Position numbers and translations under genes: made by a program. This document shows positions 1-11,232 of a stretch of 64,000 nucleotides of DNA, piece after piece (positions within the stretch are counted from its first letter, which is position 1; the number at the start of each line of letters is the position of its first letter). A model generated the notes under the pieces. It saw only the letters and a list, made by a program, of their open reading frames with translations. It was not told where the DNA came from and searched no databases. Source of the DNA: Nissolia schottii (taxonomy: Eukaryota > Streptophyta > Magnoliopsida > Fabales > Fabaceae); the NCBI GenBank assembly GCA_003254905.1, contig QANU01014370.1, positions 1-64,000 on the forward strand, written 5' to 3'.

Positions 1-209
1 TCTCCGGGAGATTATTTTCGCGTACACCGTTTTGCGTGCCAAATTTCATCGGCAACCGATGGCAGTTTGGTTGTGCGCCAAATTTTCTACCGCGACACGT
101 CTAAATTCCGAGGGATATTTTAACTAAAATTTCCCATCTCAATTCTCTAATCATGATTAAAAATTAATTAATCATGATTATTCCTCTAAGAGAAAAATCG
201 GGATGTTAC
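1..209 (+). mobile_element. 3' end of an LTR (Ty3/gypsy type)
   Basis: The stretch ends in GGGATGTTACA at about 199-209. The same terminal sequence, preceded by AAAAATC, recurs at 6336-6353. TGTAAC...GTTACA ends are typical of Tekay/Del-type gypsy LTRs. No primer-binding site follows; the sequence passes straight into a gag reading frame of another element. The LTR therefore looks inserted into that gag, with its 5' part lying outside the window. The orientation is assumed. Confidence 0.5.
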
Positions 210-793
210 AGCTTGAGCTGGGACCCAGCGATGCCATTCTTGCACAAAACAAGCAACTCCAGCAACAGATCGACGAGGTAAAAAAGGCCCTAAGCGACTT
301 GCCAAAGCAAATTAGAGAGGCCGACGATGCAAAAAGGCAACAGGTATTTTTCTGTGAAATTTGTAATGGCGATCACCCGTCCAATGTTTGTCATTTCAGG
401 GAAGAAGAAGTTCACTTCCTTGAAAACCAGCCACGGCCACCCTATCAAAATTTTCAAAGGGGGCCGAATCAAAATTTCAATCAGCCATGGAGGCAAGATG
501 CTGGACCATCATTCAGAGCTCCACAACAGCCGTACCAACCACCCCGCCCGTATCAGAACCAACCACCCGTGAACTCCAGTTCCAAAATAGAGGAAACGTT
601 CAATCAATTTATGCAACAATCAATGATAAATCAAAAGAACAATGAAGCCTCTATTAGGAACTTGGAGACACAATTGGGGCAATTGGCTACTGATATAGCG
701 GAATTGAAAAAGATAAGATTTACGGCTAATCCGGAGCTGAACCCCAAGGATTCTTGCCATGGGAGGAGAACTGATGATGATGAGGAGAGCTAG
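210..793 (+). pseudogene. Retrotransposon gag fragment (Athila-like Ty3/gypsy)
   Basis: The open frame encodes the C-terminal part of a plant gypsy gag. It contains a CX2CX4HX4C zinc knuckle (CEICNGDHPSNVC), then a Gln/Pro/Asn-rich stretch with NFQRGPNQNF, then a coiled segment with the motif LETQLGQLA, which is characteristic of Athila-type gag. The N-terminal half is missing because the LTR end at 209 interrupts it; the upstream ATG at 203 lies in that LTR and is not a real start. The frame stops at 793 without running into protease. This is a remnant of a mobile element, not a host gene. Confidence 0.8.
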
Positions 794-2816
794 AAGACAA
801 ATGCGTCGGGCTAACGGCAAACAAAGCGCTGTCTGGGAAGCAACCCAGAAGTTTGTAAGTTTTTATTATTTAGTAGCTTATTTATTTTGAAGGTAATTAA
901 TTTTAAGGTGTTAAGATCTTTTAATATGGTGGAAAAGAAATGAAAGATTTTCTAAATCATGTAATTAGGATTGGAATTTGAAAGTGCTAATCTTTTCAAT
1001 TAAGCTAAACTTGAAGCATTTTTATTCCTAAACCTAATGACAGATTTTAAACCTTTTAAGCAATTATTTGAAAAAGGTGCACAAGCGTTAATTGAAAAAG
1101 GATTCTTATTAAAGAAAAGACATTTTAAAGAAAAGAATCTTTCTAAAAGCACCTTAAGATCGACGAAATGCTTTGTTTTGAAACCCTAAATCATTGTGGG
1201 AAATTCTGTCCACCATAGTGGGAACTTCTGACCACTAAAGCGGGAAGTTCTGTCTGCAAGTTGTAGGAAATTCTGTCTACAACAAGGATTCAGAATTAAA
1301 ACATAATCTCTCTAATGCTATTTGGAAGAAAGGAAGTTTTCTTGGATTGTTTTTGCAGGCCGAAGAACAACCATTGGAGGTTCCTTAACAACATCAAAAG
1401 AGAGACACATTTCTAGGAGGACGAAGAGCATGATTCCTCAAGAGAGGATGAGCCTCTATCTCCTCAACATCTTGAAGCAAGATGAAGTAGCATAAACAAA
1501 GACGCTAAAGAAGCTACATCAAGAAGGCTACTTCAAGACATTCACCATAACAGGGAGCATCTCTAATCTTTCTAACACCTTAATTAATTTCCTTAATTAC
1601 TTTCTTAGTTAGTTTATGTACTTAAGACTTGTTTGTTTAAAAACAAAGTAGTAGTTTATTTTACTGGGTTTGATGCATGAACACATATATCATGAATTGG
1701 AATTGTTTCAATATCTATTATAGACTTTGTGCATACATACATGGATACCATGAGCATGTTCATATGCATTTTTACTTGTTTTGCATAAGCATAACATTGA
1801 AAATGTTTTGAAACCAAGGACATAAACCCTAGCCTAGTGAGGGAGTGAGCCAAACACTAAGTGAGCTAAGAGAGAATCACCATTGTTTTGCGCAATTGAA
1901 TTTGTTTGAGTCTCTAATATGATAATTGTATGGAAATAAAAGGAGATGATCAAGGCATTTTGTTCTTTAGAATTTAAACCCACTTGGCCAAAGAAAGCCT
2001 ACCCTTGATTAGGAATATTCGTTGCACCCCTTTTTGAGCCTAACATGAGAAAAAATTTTGTTCCATAATCCCCGAACCTTAAAAAGGAAAAACAATGTCG
2101 TCCCTTAATTAAGAGAGCATTCAAAATTGGATTATGAGCAAAAGCTCTAAGTCAGGGGGAAACAAGGATGGGTAAAGTGGGGATGTACAAAAGATGAATC
2201 AAAAGAACAAAATCAAGAAAAGAAGAACACATTCTATCCCAAAACAAAAAGAAGAAAAGGAAAAAGAGATAGAAGACAAAAGGAAATCAAGGAAGAAAAG
2301 GGTTGAAAAAAGAAAAATGGAAGATTGTTGAAAAAAGAAAAACAAGCAAACAATAAGAAGTTGGTTTTCAATGCTCTCTTGATTTACATTTGCATACCCA
2401 GAAAAACCAATTTTCTTGTAGCCTGGCCCCATTACAACCTTTGAAAAGTCCTTTGTGATCCTTGCATGACCATACTATGCATTGAATGGTGAGACAGGTA
2501 ACAAATTCAAATTGTTAAATTCAATGGTGATATAGAGCGAAAACACTCACCCCAAATTGGTCCACTGGCCACTGTGCGCATCAAGATAATTTCCTTGGTG
2601 GAAAAGACATTGGATAGAGTGATTTGCTTATGCTATTCAAGTATTTGATGCATTTAACTTGTTCAGGTTCTTCTATGTTTCACATGGTCTCAAGCTCACA
2701 CTGTTTGAAACATTTCAATTCATTGCATTAACCGATTGTTCATATGCATTAAGCTTTTGTGAAATTATTCTACTACCTCTTGTTTGAGGACAAACAAGGT
2801 TTTAAGTCAGGGGGAG
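794..2816 (+). mobile_element. Post-pol 3' internal region of the Athila-type element, pol deleted
   Basis: Right after gag, at about 805-850, the text matches the motif that normally follows pol in Athila elements (GGCTAACG...AAACAAAGCGCT then GGGAAGCAACCCA). Protease, reverse transcriptase, RNase H and integrase are all absent, so about 4 kb or more was deleted with the junction near 720-810. The rest is non-coding spacer. It has a short tandem motif, GGGAANTTCTGTC, in about four copies at 1197-1290, and purine-rich runs at 2200-2350. It ends in a polypurine tract, CAGGGGGAG, at about 2808-2816, directly before the LTR. Confidence 0.7.
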
Positions 2817-4330
2817 TGATAAGTGCCCAATTTACACAAAATTGACATATCAAAATGGCACTTATCTGTTATGTTTTTAAACAAATTATCTAATTAATTT
2901 CTCATATTTCATAGGATTTCTAATATATTTTGAAGATGGATGCAAGCAGTTTTATTAAAGAATAATCCCATAAAGAATGGAAGAAAAGGGCAGAATTGGA
3001 AAAGAGCTTAAAAGAGAAGATTCTGGTGAAAGCATCACTCAGCGCAAGACAAGCAATAGCTCAGCAGTGAAGACAGAATCGCTCAGCGATGTTATTTGTA
3101 TCGCTAAGCGAAAGTACGTCGGCAAGCCACTTGCACCGGTGCCATCATTGAGCCAGCTGGAGCCAACAAATAGTCGAGTGCCACGTCAGCACCGCCCTGC
3201 AAAAGCTGCCAAGCATTTAATGAAGATGCGTAAAAGTACAATCGATCAGCGATAGTGCGCCGCCGCCCAGCGATTCAGAGCTTATCGCTCAGCGAAAGTA
3301 CCAAAACGGCTGATCGATGGACCCCAAATCTTGCCTATAAATAGAGGAGGCCGAGACCACTTCGAGGACATCTATCCAACCCCCCTCCATTCTTCACTTC
3401 TTCCACATTTTCCTTTGTGTTTTGAAGCTTAGTTTAGTTTAGGTTAGGTTAGGAACAAAGACGAGGCTTGTGAAGGAGCCGGAGATCAAGGAAGCTTGGC
3501 GAAGCCATGGCCATGACGGCGTGAGCACGTGTCATGGTAAGTGCCTAAACCTTGCCTCCGAGATTCTCTTGTAAGATGGGTTCCTAACCCTCTTTTTGTT
3601 GGGATTTTGATTACTATTGTATCTTGCTTGTATCCATGTAACTATTACATATGAATCTATCTTTTTTCTTATGATTTGCTTGAATGATTTCATGCCTAAT
3701 GCCAGTTTTGTTTAGTGATTTGATTCTTGATTTGGGACTTGTTTACATGAACGAAAGTTATGCTAATTAGGTCATAACCAAATTAAAATCAATAATGCTA
3801 TGCTTAACTAGAACCTAGACTTGAACGTTGTGAACGACAGTTACAATCACTAGAGTCTGACCTAAATCATGTCATCTAACTTTGTTGCCATAACCGGAAT
3901 AAAGGTTAGCCGTTTTAACATCTGGATTAATGCTGGCGTACTTTGTTAAGCTTGTGTGCGAAAGTGATAGTTTGACAAGGGAAACCTATGATCTTGTCAT
4001 GCGCGAAAGTGATGACAGGGTAAGAACTGGTGGCGGGCAATCAATTGATAGTTCTATGTAATATGTAACTGGATGCATGAGACTATGATGTGATTAAAAT
4101 TCCCAACAAGCTCCGGAACTACCTCTGATTTGTTTCCTCTTTACTTTTTATGTCGTTTATTTATCTATTTATTTAACTATCAAATTATCAAATCTTTCAC
4201 TCCATTGTTTAATTAAACGAACTCAAGAACGGTATTTTTACAACTCCCTGTGGGATCGACCATACCCTATACTGCAATTGGATTCCTTTGGAATCTGAAA
4301 GCCGTAAAGTAGGTATGTATATAAATATTT
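2817..4330 (+). mobile_element. 3' LTR of the Athila-type element
   Basis: It begins TGATAAGTGCCC immediately after the polypurine tract. A TATA box, TATAAATAGA, lies at 3336-3345, and the leader contains TTGAAGC and splice-like motifs. Near the end is CTCCCTGTGGGATCGACC at about 4245-4262, a motif seen near the 3' end of many Athila LTRs. The exact 3' border is uncertain because no terminal CA with a target duplication could be fixed. The ORF at 2977-3255 lies inside this LTR and is not taken as a gene. Several palindromic TCGCTCAGCGA-like words lie at 3040-3300. Confidence 0.65.
3336..3345 (+). promoter_or_regulatory. LTR TATA box
   Basis: TATAAATAGA lies inside the Athila-type LTR, about 520 bp from its start and just upstream of a C-rich leader. 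The position fits the U3/R boundary of a plant LTR promoter. Activity is unknown. Confidence 0.5.
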
Positions 4331-6353
4331 AATTTGAACGACAAAAGCACAGATAAGCTTTCTAAGAGATTGGCACAGTTGTGACAAAACCTAAGCTGGG
4401 TCAAGATCTTAGAAAGTGGTTAGGAAGGCTTTCATCACAGCTTTATCTAAGTTACTACTAGGGTATCTAGTCTTGATATTACTTAGGGCTTCGTGCTTGG
4501 TTAAATGCATTCGCTTGAGTATGGCGATGTCACATCGCCTCCCTACGTTCGTCTAATTATTTACTAGTCGTCTCAGGGCATTCTTTGACGTTAATACATA
4601 TATGCACATACAGTCATATGATATGCATGAGAGGTATTCTCTTACGCGCTCTGTGGCAGCGTCCTTCTTAGTTATGTCTCACCACCCTTGTAGTCATGGC
4701 CTCAACTACAACCTACACTCGTCCATTGTGGGATGAGTGAGAGGCCTGCCCTTTTGAATGACCAAGTGGGGACTCGTTTCGTTTCATGCCAACTACTTTG
4801 GGGCATATTGCATTTGCTTGTGCCAACTACTTTGGGGCACATTGTCATTGTGGTGCCAACTACTTTGGGGCACATTGTAATTGTGATGTTTACACTTGTG
4901 ATGCCAACTACTCTGGGGCATATTAGTCTTTGTTCTTGCCACTATTTTGGGGCGTGTCGTGTTCTGTTCTGCCACTACTTTGGGGCTGTGCATGTCTTTT
5001 ATTCGCCACAACTTTGGGGCACGTTATGTTTTCCCAGAGTCCTGGTTCAGGTCTTATCCTGCGTTAAACATTTACCAATCCATCTTGCTAGACTGGCGAG
5101 GGGCCGGTCCGTAGCTTGCCAAGAGAAGGGGAATCCTAATTATATAACTATGTCCTTTTTTTTAAGGCATACCGAACCACTGTAGGTCGGACCTTCTTAA
5201 GAATAATATCCTTTTTTCCCTAAGGTTCAATTATGAACTTGTTAAATGTTAAGTGATCATTGTCTAGTTAGCTATCCAAAATCCTAGCAACGACCGGTTC
5301 CTCATGATGCATGGTCATACAAATAAATGATGCATGATAGTATAACAAGAGAACATTAGAACATAACCATAGTAAGTATAGTAAAACTCTGAAGTCGCGG
5401 GTCAGACGCTCAGCGGTGCGCTCAGTTGGGCCTTCGGCGTCAGAGTGTTTATGGGAACTTTGTGAATATTTACGTTGGCATGATATCAACTAGTACAGCT
5501 ATATTTTCCTGTCTTCACATATTACTAATATAATTTTCACAGCACCTACTCTATAATTACTACAAAACATTTCTTTAATTATTTTTCCAAAACAATATCT
5601 AAAAATATCACACAAAGCCACATAGACAGTGGGGGTCGGAATACCCACCTAGAAACTGGTTTCTGTCTTGATAGGGGTATAGAGGGAATTTTTCGGAGAG
5701 CGGGGTAGGCTCCAGGAATTTTTCTGACGCTTCTCAGAAATTTTAACAGTTCAGAATGGATATTGTGAAGAAAGCAAAAACTGAAGAAAGTGAATAAACG
5801 TCGGTGTGAAAAATTCGAAGGATGCTGGTGCTATTTATAGCCTTCAGCTGCAGGCTACTGTAGCTTCTTTTTATTTTTGAAAAAAAATAGAAAAAGGTAA
5901 AAGATAATTATATGCACAGTGAAGGGATTTGCTCTGGCCGCCTCCCCCACGTGCCTAAATGCCATGTTTCTTGTTTCGGTCACGTTTGATCGCGTTTTAT
6001 CATACTTTTCTCATGTACGGCTATCCTAAAAATATTCCGAACACATATCCGCTATCTACGAATTTTTCCCGGTCAATGAGTATCTTAAGTTGAGGTATTT
6101 GTGAATTTATTGCCCGGAGGTAAATTTTCACAAATACCTTAAGTGTCTACCGAAATTTTGGTTTCTAGCGAAACTTGGCACGAACCTCGCGGCATTCCGT
6201 GAGATCGAGAAACAACTACCGTACTGGGGTTCAGAAACAGTAAATTTTCTAAATAATTTTTCCCAGTCCAATAATCGTCCCGATTGTGCCTTTAATTAAG
6301 TCAAATTGTGGATTTTTGCGAAATCTTTGTAAGGGGAAAAATCGGGATGTTAC
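4322..6353 (+). mobile_element. Degenerate LTR-type repeat block ending GGGATGTTACA
   Basis: The first ~110 bases (4322-4430) recur inverted at about 17995-18100. The block has a sevenfold short repeat at 4788-5022. It ends at 6353 with the same terminal sequence as the LTR end at 209. No gag or pol frames are seen. It is best read as a solo or truncated gypsy LTR next to other repeats; the left border is not resolved. Confidence 0.5.
4786..5022 (+). repeat. Seven-copy tandem repeat, core CAACTACTTTGGGGCA
   Basis: Seven copies of a core near CCAACTACTTTGGGGCA are spaced about 25-45 bp apart, with diverging spacers rich in TTGT. It lies within the LTR-type block. The ORFs read through it on both strands are by-products of the repeat. 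Confidence 0.8.
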
Positions 6354-8711
6354 AAATCCCCTAACCCACGAAAATCCCTTCAAAACCCTAAGGAAAGCTT
6401 GAAGAAATTCAGCCAAGAGGAGCTCGGAGGCGTCAAAGCAAGCCCGGAGCTGGCAAGAACCATCAGAACCGGGGAACACCTGACGGAAGCCAGCCAGAAG
6501 CTCTGCACTTGGAGGACCGGTCTCCCCCAACTCTCTTATCATCCAATCTACCTTCAAAACCTCTAAAGAAGGTGGGTAACCTTAGTTTTACTCACCCCCT
6601 TAGTGGTTTGTTTTGATGTTTATGCAATATGTTAGAACTGTTATGTTAGGGTTTGATGATGATTCTGAAGGGTCCTGTGACCTGGACTAGATAGGAATAT
6701 GAGTGTTGGAATATGTGTAAAAAACCCAAGAAGTGTCCATGAGAAAGGATGAAAAGAAAACAAGAAAACCAAAGGAGTATGCTGCTGTTCGCGCAAGTAT
6801 CGCTGAGCGGCCTCATGAGTCGCTGAGCGATCTCATGAACCGCTGAGCGACCTTTGTGAACCACTGAGCGAAGTGTACCGCTGAGCTGACCTATGCTTCA
6901 CTGAGCGGCTCAGGGGGAACTTAGTGACAAGGATGGAAATTGTTTCTAGAACTTGGCATCAGACCGCTGAGCGGTCCATATAACCGGTGAGCGGCCTGAG
7001 AGCCCTTTCAAAACGATTTTGAAAAGTGGGGGACTGAGTCTCAGGGACCGCTGAGCTGACCCAAAGTCACGCTGAGCGGCCTGTGAGGCAGGAACCTCAT
7101 GGAAACTGTCTTGGGCACATAGTCCAACAAGTAAAGATTTAATTAATGTACTTGATAGATGTGTGTAACATGTAAGATGTATGTGGAACATTGCATGTAG
7201 AATAATGATGATTATAAAGTGTATGTTATCATGCATCATGAGGACTGGGCTGTCAATAAGTGTTAGGACAACCTTAGAGAACTAAAGGTTAATCACTTAA
7301 TGCTTAAAGATCATAACTGAACACTAGGGAACAAGTATGTAGCTATATGATAGGAACTCTCTCTTGGCGGACACGCCCCTCACCAGTCCCAAAAGGGAGG
7401 ATTGGTTAAGAGTGATGAATGAAAAGAAAGAAAAGAAATGATGAATGAGAAAGGGTGACGTCACACCTAAGTTATGATGATGATGATGTATGAGTCCAAT
7501 GCCTGGCTGCGTCGCGAGGGCCAGCCCTCGCCTCCTACCTAGTGGAGGTTAGCCCACTTGAATGGCGGCGATGGACCTAGACCCCATCGGTGGTTCGCAA
7601 CCACTCTGGTGTGAGCGCAGCTGGGTCGTCGTCAAGTTGGGAACAGAAGTGATTGTAGTCGTATGACCACGACTACATGGGCGAAGGACTAGATGAGAGG
7701 GACGTGACCCCGGGCTCGAAGTTCGCCTAGGGGCGTTCAAGAAAGAAAATGAGAAGGACGTAACCCTGGGCCGAACTTCACCCAGGGCCGTCAATACAAG
7801 AAGGACATAACTCGGACCGAAGTTCATCCGGGAAGCGCAAGAGAACCCCATGCATAAAGTATGAAATGAATGAAAATGCAATGATATGATGAATGAGTAT
7901 GTAATGTATAAGTATATGATAATGTATATGAGCATGTGTATGAAGTAAGTACCATCAAGAGAAAACTCGAGACGGCTATGTATGTACGCAAGGAAAAGTT
8001 AACAAGCACGAGAACTTAGATAAGAAAGACTAGATCCCCAGTCACCTAGTAACTTAGATAAAGTCGTTCAGGATCCTAGGCAAAGATAATAATCGGTAGG
8101 ATGTTAGTATGCATGTAAACATAGGGATCTCCTGAGCGACCTGGTTCATAAGTGAGTTAAAGAAATACCCCGATGCTAAGGTAAACCACTGAGGACAAAT
8201 GTTCTCACCCCCACTCGCTTATGCTTCCAGGGGCAGACGAGCGCTATGATAAGCAACAAGAGGAACAGAAAAGAACAGAGGACAGGCCACCGATGACGGA
8301 CAGACAGACCTTTAAGGCTATGAAGACATGCTTAGCTAGTTGTACGCTAGATGAGCTTTTATTATGTATATGAATGACTATGGCATGTATATGTAACTCT
8401 ATTATAATATTATATGATTTGTTGTACTCATCTGTGACGGACCATGTATTGATTATACAACTGCTTAGACTAGGGACAATGAATATTCGTAAGCCCATGG
8501 CTCTATCGCTTGTATCATACAGCTTTTTCACACAAGGCTCATACTTTATGAATAAGCACTCAGCAGAAAAAGTTTTAAAAGGGTCTATATTTTCCATAAT
8601 CAAGTATTTTCGAAAAGTAACGAGGGACTATAAGTATTCCCGCCAATGCAGATAACAACCCTGTGAGCATTGCTTACTACGTACGGGTAAGCAGCTAGCA
8701 TGGGTGTTACA
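6354..8711 (+). mobile_element. LTR-like repeat copy A
   Basis: The second half is homologous to copies B, C and D. Shared landmarks are CATCATGAGGAC (about 7230), CCCCTCACCAG (about 7367), CACCTAGTAA...TTAGATAAAG (about 8041), TTCTCACCCCCACTC (about 8203) and TTCCAGG. It ends GGGTGTTACA at 8711, as Tekay-type LTRs do. The first half holds many GCTGAGCG words (6780-7090). No gag or pol frame was found, so these are solo or rearranged LTRs, or a non-autonomous family. ORFs on either strand here look random. Confidence 0.55.
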
Positions 8712-9874
8712 TATTTCACCGTAAAACTACTTTGTATAAACTATAGGGAATAAGTTATGTAGGATGGTTTTTGATGATTTTGACGTTTAGGAACCATAAC
8801 TGTACTGATTGGATCACTGGAAAATGAGAAAAGTTACGGTGAGAAGCCCTTGGGAGAAAAGGCTCTCGGGAGCCAATTTTACACTATTTCATTCGATTGA
8901 ATTCCCAAGGGATTCGAATGAAAGATTTTTGGATTTCAATTGAATGAATGATAATTTCAGTTGAATGAAAGCCTGAGAAGGATTTCAATCGATTGAATTC
9001 CTTGATCAATCGATTGAAAGAATAATCCGATGCACAAACCCTAATCATTCGAATGCTCACTGAAAACTTGGGTTTTAACTATGTTATGGGATCCATCCGG
9101 CACAGCTATGCGTACCCTAAACTATGAGAGCATACATCATGAGGGAACGACCGTCGTAGGGTTTAGAGCGACCGTAGATAATTAGAAGTCCTCACTTAAA
9201 GTCCAACAAGATCATAATTGAACCTTAGGAAACGAAGATGAGTTAGAGAGGTTCCGACCCCAGTTGGTGCGGAAGATCTTAGTTAAGGACTATAGTTATA
9301 TAACTAGAAAGTTCCCCTATTCTCTTGGCATGTCTTACAGACACGCCCCTCACCAATTCGACAAGTTGGATTGGTTATGAGCAACGCAAGTAGAGAGACC
9401 TGATTACGTAGTAATGGGCCAAAGCCCGAGATTATGAGAACAGGCCAAGGCCTTACTATACAGAGAACGGGCCAAGGCCTGAAGAAAGAAAGAAAAAAGG
9501 GGAATCCCAATCAAAGTAAGCAGTAAGATAGAACGTGGTCGAGTCCAAGGGCCAACCCACGCGTCCACATCTGATCAGTCCAAGGTCTGATCCCTCGCCA
9601 TTTCTATCAAGGGGTGGTTGTACCTATCGCGTTCGATGTCTTCCTCCTATGAGCTTTACGTGGTTAGCTACCACACCGGTCAAGAGCGCCGCTGGGTCGA
9701 CATGATAGGGATAAGAAAGAGGTTGTAACCCAGGCCACGGTTACAAAGGTGCAAAGGACTAAGAAGGACGCAGCCATAGGGCGCGTAAGAGATCCCTAGA
9801 TTTTCCCCCATGCACTATAAGTGTATTCATATATCCATATGTATGAATGAATGAATGTATGCATGTATGCCAGC

Positions 9875-9920
9875 ATGTATGTATGTATGTATGTATGTAT
9901 GTATGTATGTATGTATGTAT
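9875..9920 (+). repeat. (ATGT)n microsatellite
   Basis: About eleven uninterrupted ATGT units lie inside LTR copy B. Shorter, broken TATG runs stand at comparable positions in copies A (7850-7940) and C (11940-11970). Confidence 0.9.
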
Positions 9921-10234
9921 CTATATATGTTTATGCATTATGTATCATCAAGGGAACGTCCTGAGACTACTATTATGTTCCTAGCAATGACATAAAGTTA
10001 AAGAGCTCGAAGCATAGTTAATGACAAGATTAGTATCCCAATCACCTAGTATCTTAGATAAAGCTGCTCAGGACGTAGGTTAAAGATAATAATTAGTAGG
10101 GGCTAGTATGCATGACACTTAGAGGTTTCCTGAGTGGCCTGTGCCCGAGAAATGAACCTTAGAGACCACGTAGAGTTTCCACTAAGAGCGAAGTCGTTCT
10201 TAACTCCACTTGTGTATGACTCCAGATCAGCTAG

Positions 10235-10723
10235 ATGGCATCTCCGCTGGCGAAGGATGTTTGGCTATTCACTTGCACATGTCAGCGTAACTTCTGCGCG
10301 GACACTCTGATAGAGACTTGCACGTTCGCTCCCGCCAACTTACCCTCAGAGCCGCAGCCACAGCCCGCGCAGCTTCCCTTGTTACCCCGAGGACTTGGAT
10401 CCTCGCCGCAACATCCCATTTGGGTAGACGAACGTCTAGGAGCCAGCAACTACGACCCAATCCATCTCAATGGTGAGGATAAGGTTCCTCCTTCTGAGCC
10501 AGAGCCAAAGCCCGAGGCTGACCCCGTAGCAGACCCGGGATCATCCACTCCTCGAGCTCGAGGACGCAGCTGCTGGACCACACCAAGAAAGAGGGTGACT
10601 CCCGCCTTGCCGCATAGATACGGCCACCGAGACTTCACTGCAGTGACTGTCCTGTCCAGCAACGACGAGCTCACAGGTGAGGAGGATCCAGCAGAGAGGG
10701 GGGAGGAGGATTCGGATGAGTAG
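10235..10723 (+). CDS. GC-rich open frame inside LTR copy B, unrecognised
   Basis: The frame encodes 162 residues. An N-terminal part contains a short Cys-rich stretch (FTCTCQRNFCADT). A Pro/Glu-rich middle (SEPEPKPEADP) and an Arg-rich patch (PRARGRS) follow, and the C-terminus is very acidic (EEDPAERGEEDSDE). Base composition is clearly richer in GC than the flanking LTR. The block is absent at the matching position in copies A, C and D, so it looks inserted or captured. I recognise no family. It could be a captured host exon, a degraded element ORF or chance; expression is unknown. Confidence 0.25.
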   Translation: MASPLAKDVWLFTCTCQRNFCADTLIETCTFAPANLPSEPQPQPAQLPLLPRGLGSSPQHPIWVDERLGASNYDPIHLNGEDKVPPSEPEPKPEADPVADPGSSTPRARGRSCWTTPRKRVTPALPHRYGHRDFTAVTVLSSNDELTGEEDPAERGEEDSDE

Positions 10724-11232
10724 GCGGTGGCGAGGATGTACGCTTAATGTATGACCCCTGGTAGAGGGAGTGTTAGTAGGTTTGTACCGTTCTCGCAATG
10801 AGTAGCTGTCATCCGTGTACATAGGTTATATAGACGATTATGTATATATATATATATTAGGTTAGTTTGTATGTATAAATTGGTATGTATATTGGTAACT
10901 GCTAGCTATTATTAGTAAGAACTGTACCTTTGGACTATGTATATGTGTACGTATGTGACTTTTCGGGCCCTTATGTGTACTCCTTTAGATGGTTATTACA
11001 TGACAGGTATGTACCCGTACTCCCTTATTCTATTGTTCTGCCGTTAAGCGAGTTATTATTCGTATGGATCTCTATTTTCTAGCACCAGTAATTGCGAAAG
11101 GAGTTTCAAAATGGCTCATATTTTTGGTAAACCCTAGTTTGGAAAGATAACTTAGAACAGTAGTAGTTCACACCACCAGAAGATCACCACCTAGTTTGGA
11201 GGGCTTATGACTTAAGCATAGGCCAGCTAGCT

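Larger units (their letters stand above)
8712..11232 (+). mobile_element. LTR-like repeat copy B
   Basis: It follows copy A with no spacer and carries the same landmark order: CATCATGAGG about 9134, CGCCCCTCACCA about 9344, CACCTAGTATCTTAGATAAAG about 10042, and a CTCCA box about 10205-10224. It ends GCTAGCTAGGGTGTTTCA at about 11232. It differs from the other copies in three ways. CAATCGATTGAA-type words replace the GCTGAGCG words at 8890-9030. A tetranucleotide run lies at 9875-9920. A GC-rich open frame lies at 10235-10723. Confidence 0.55.

Noticed and set aside
4733-5185. Frame of 150 residues with repeated TTLGH phrases
   Set aside because: A by-product of the sevenfold DNA repeat inside LTR sequence.
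8374-8655. Plus-strand frame of 93 residues in LTR copy A
   Set aside because: No similarity to retroelement proteins and not kept in the other copies.
9841-9920. Possible CRISPR-like array of short repeats
   Set aside because: It is a plain ATGT microsatellite in plant DNA.
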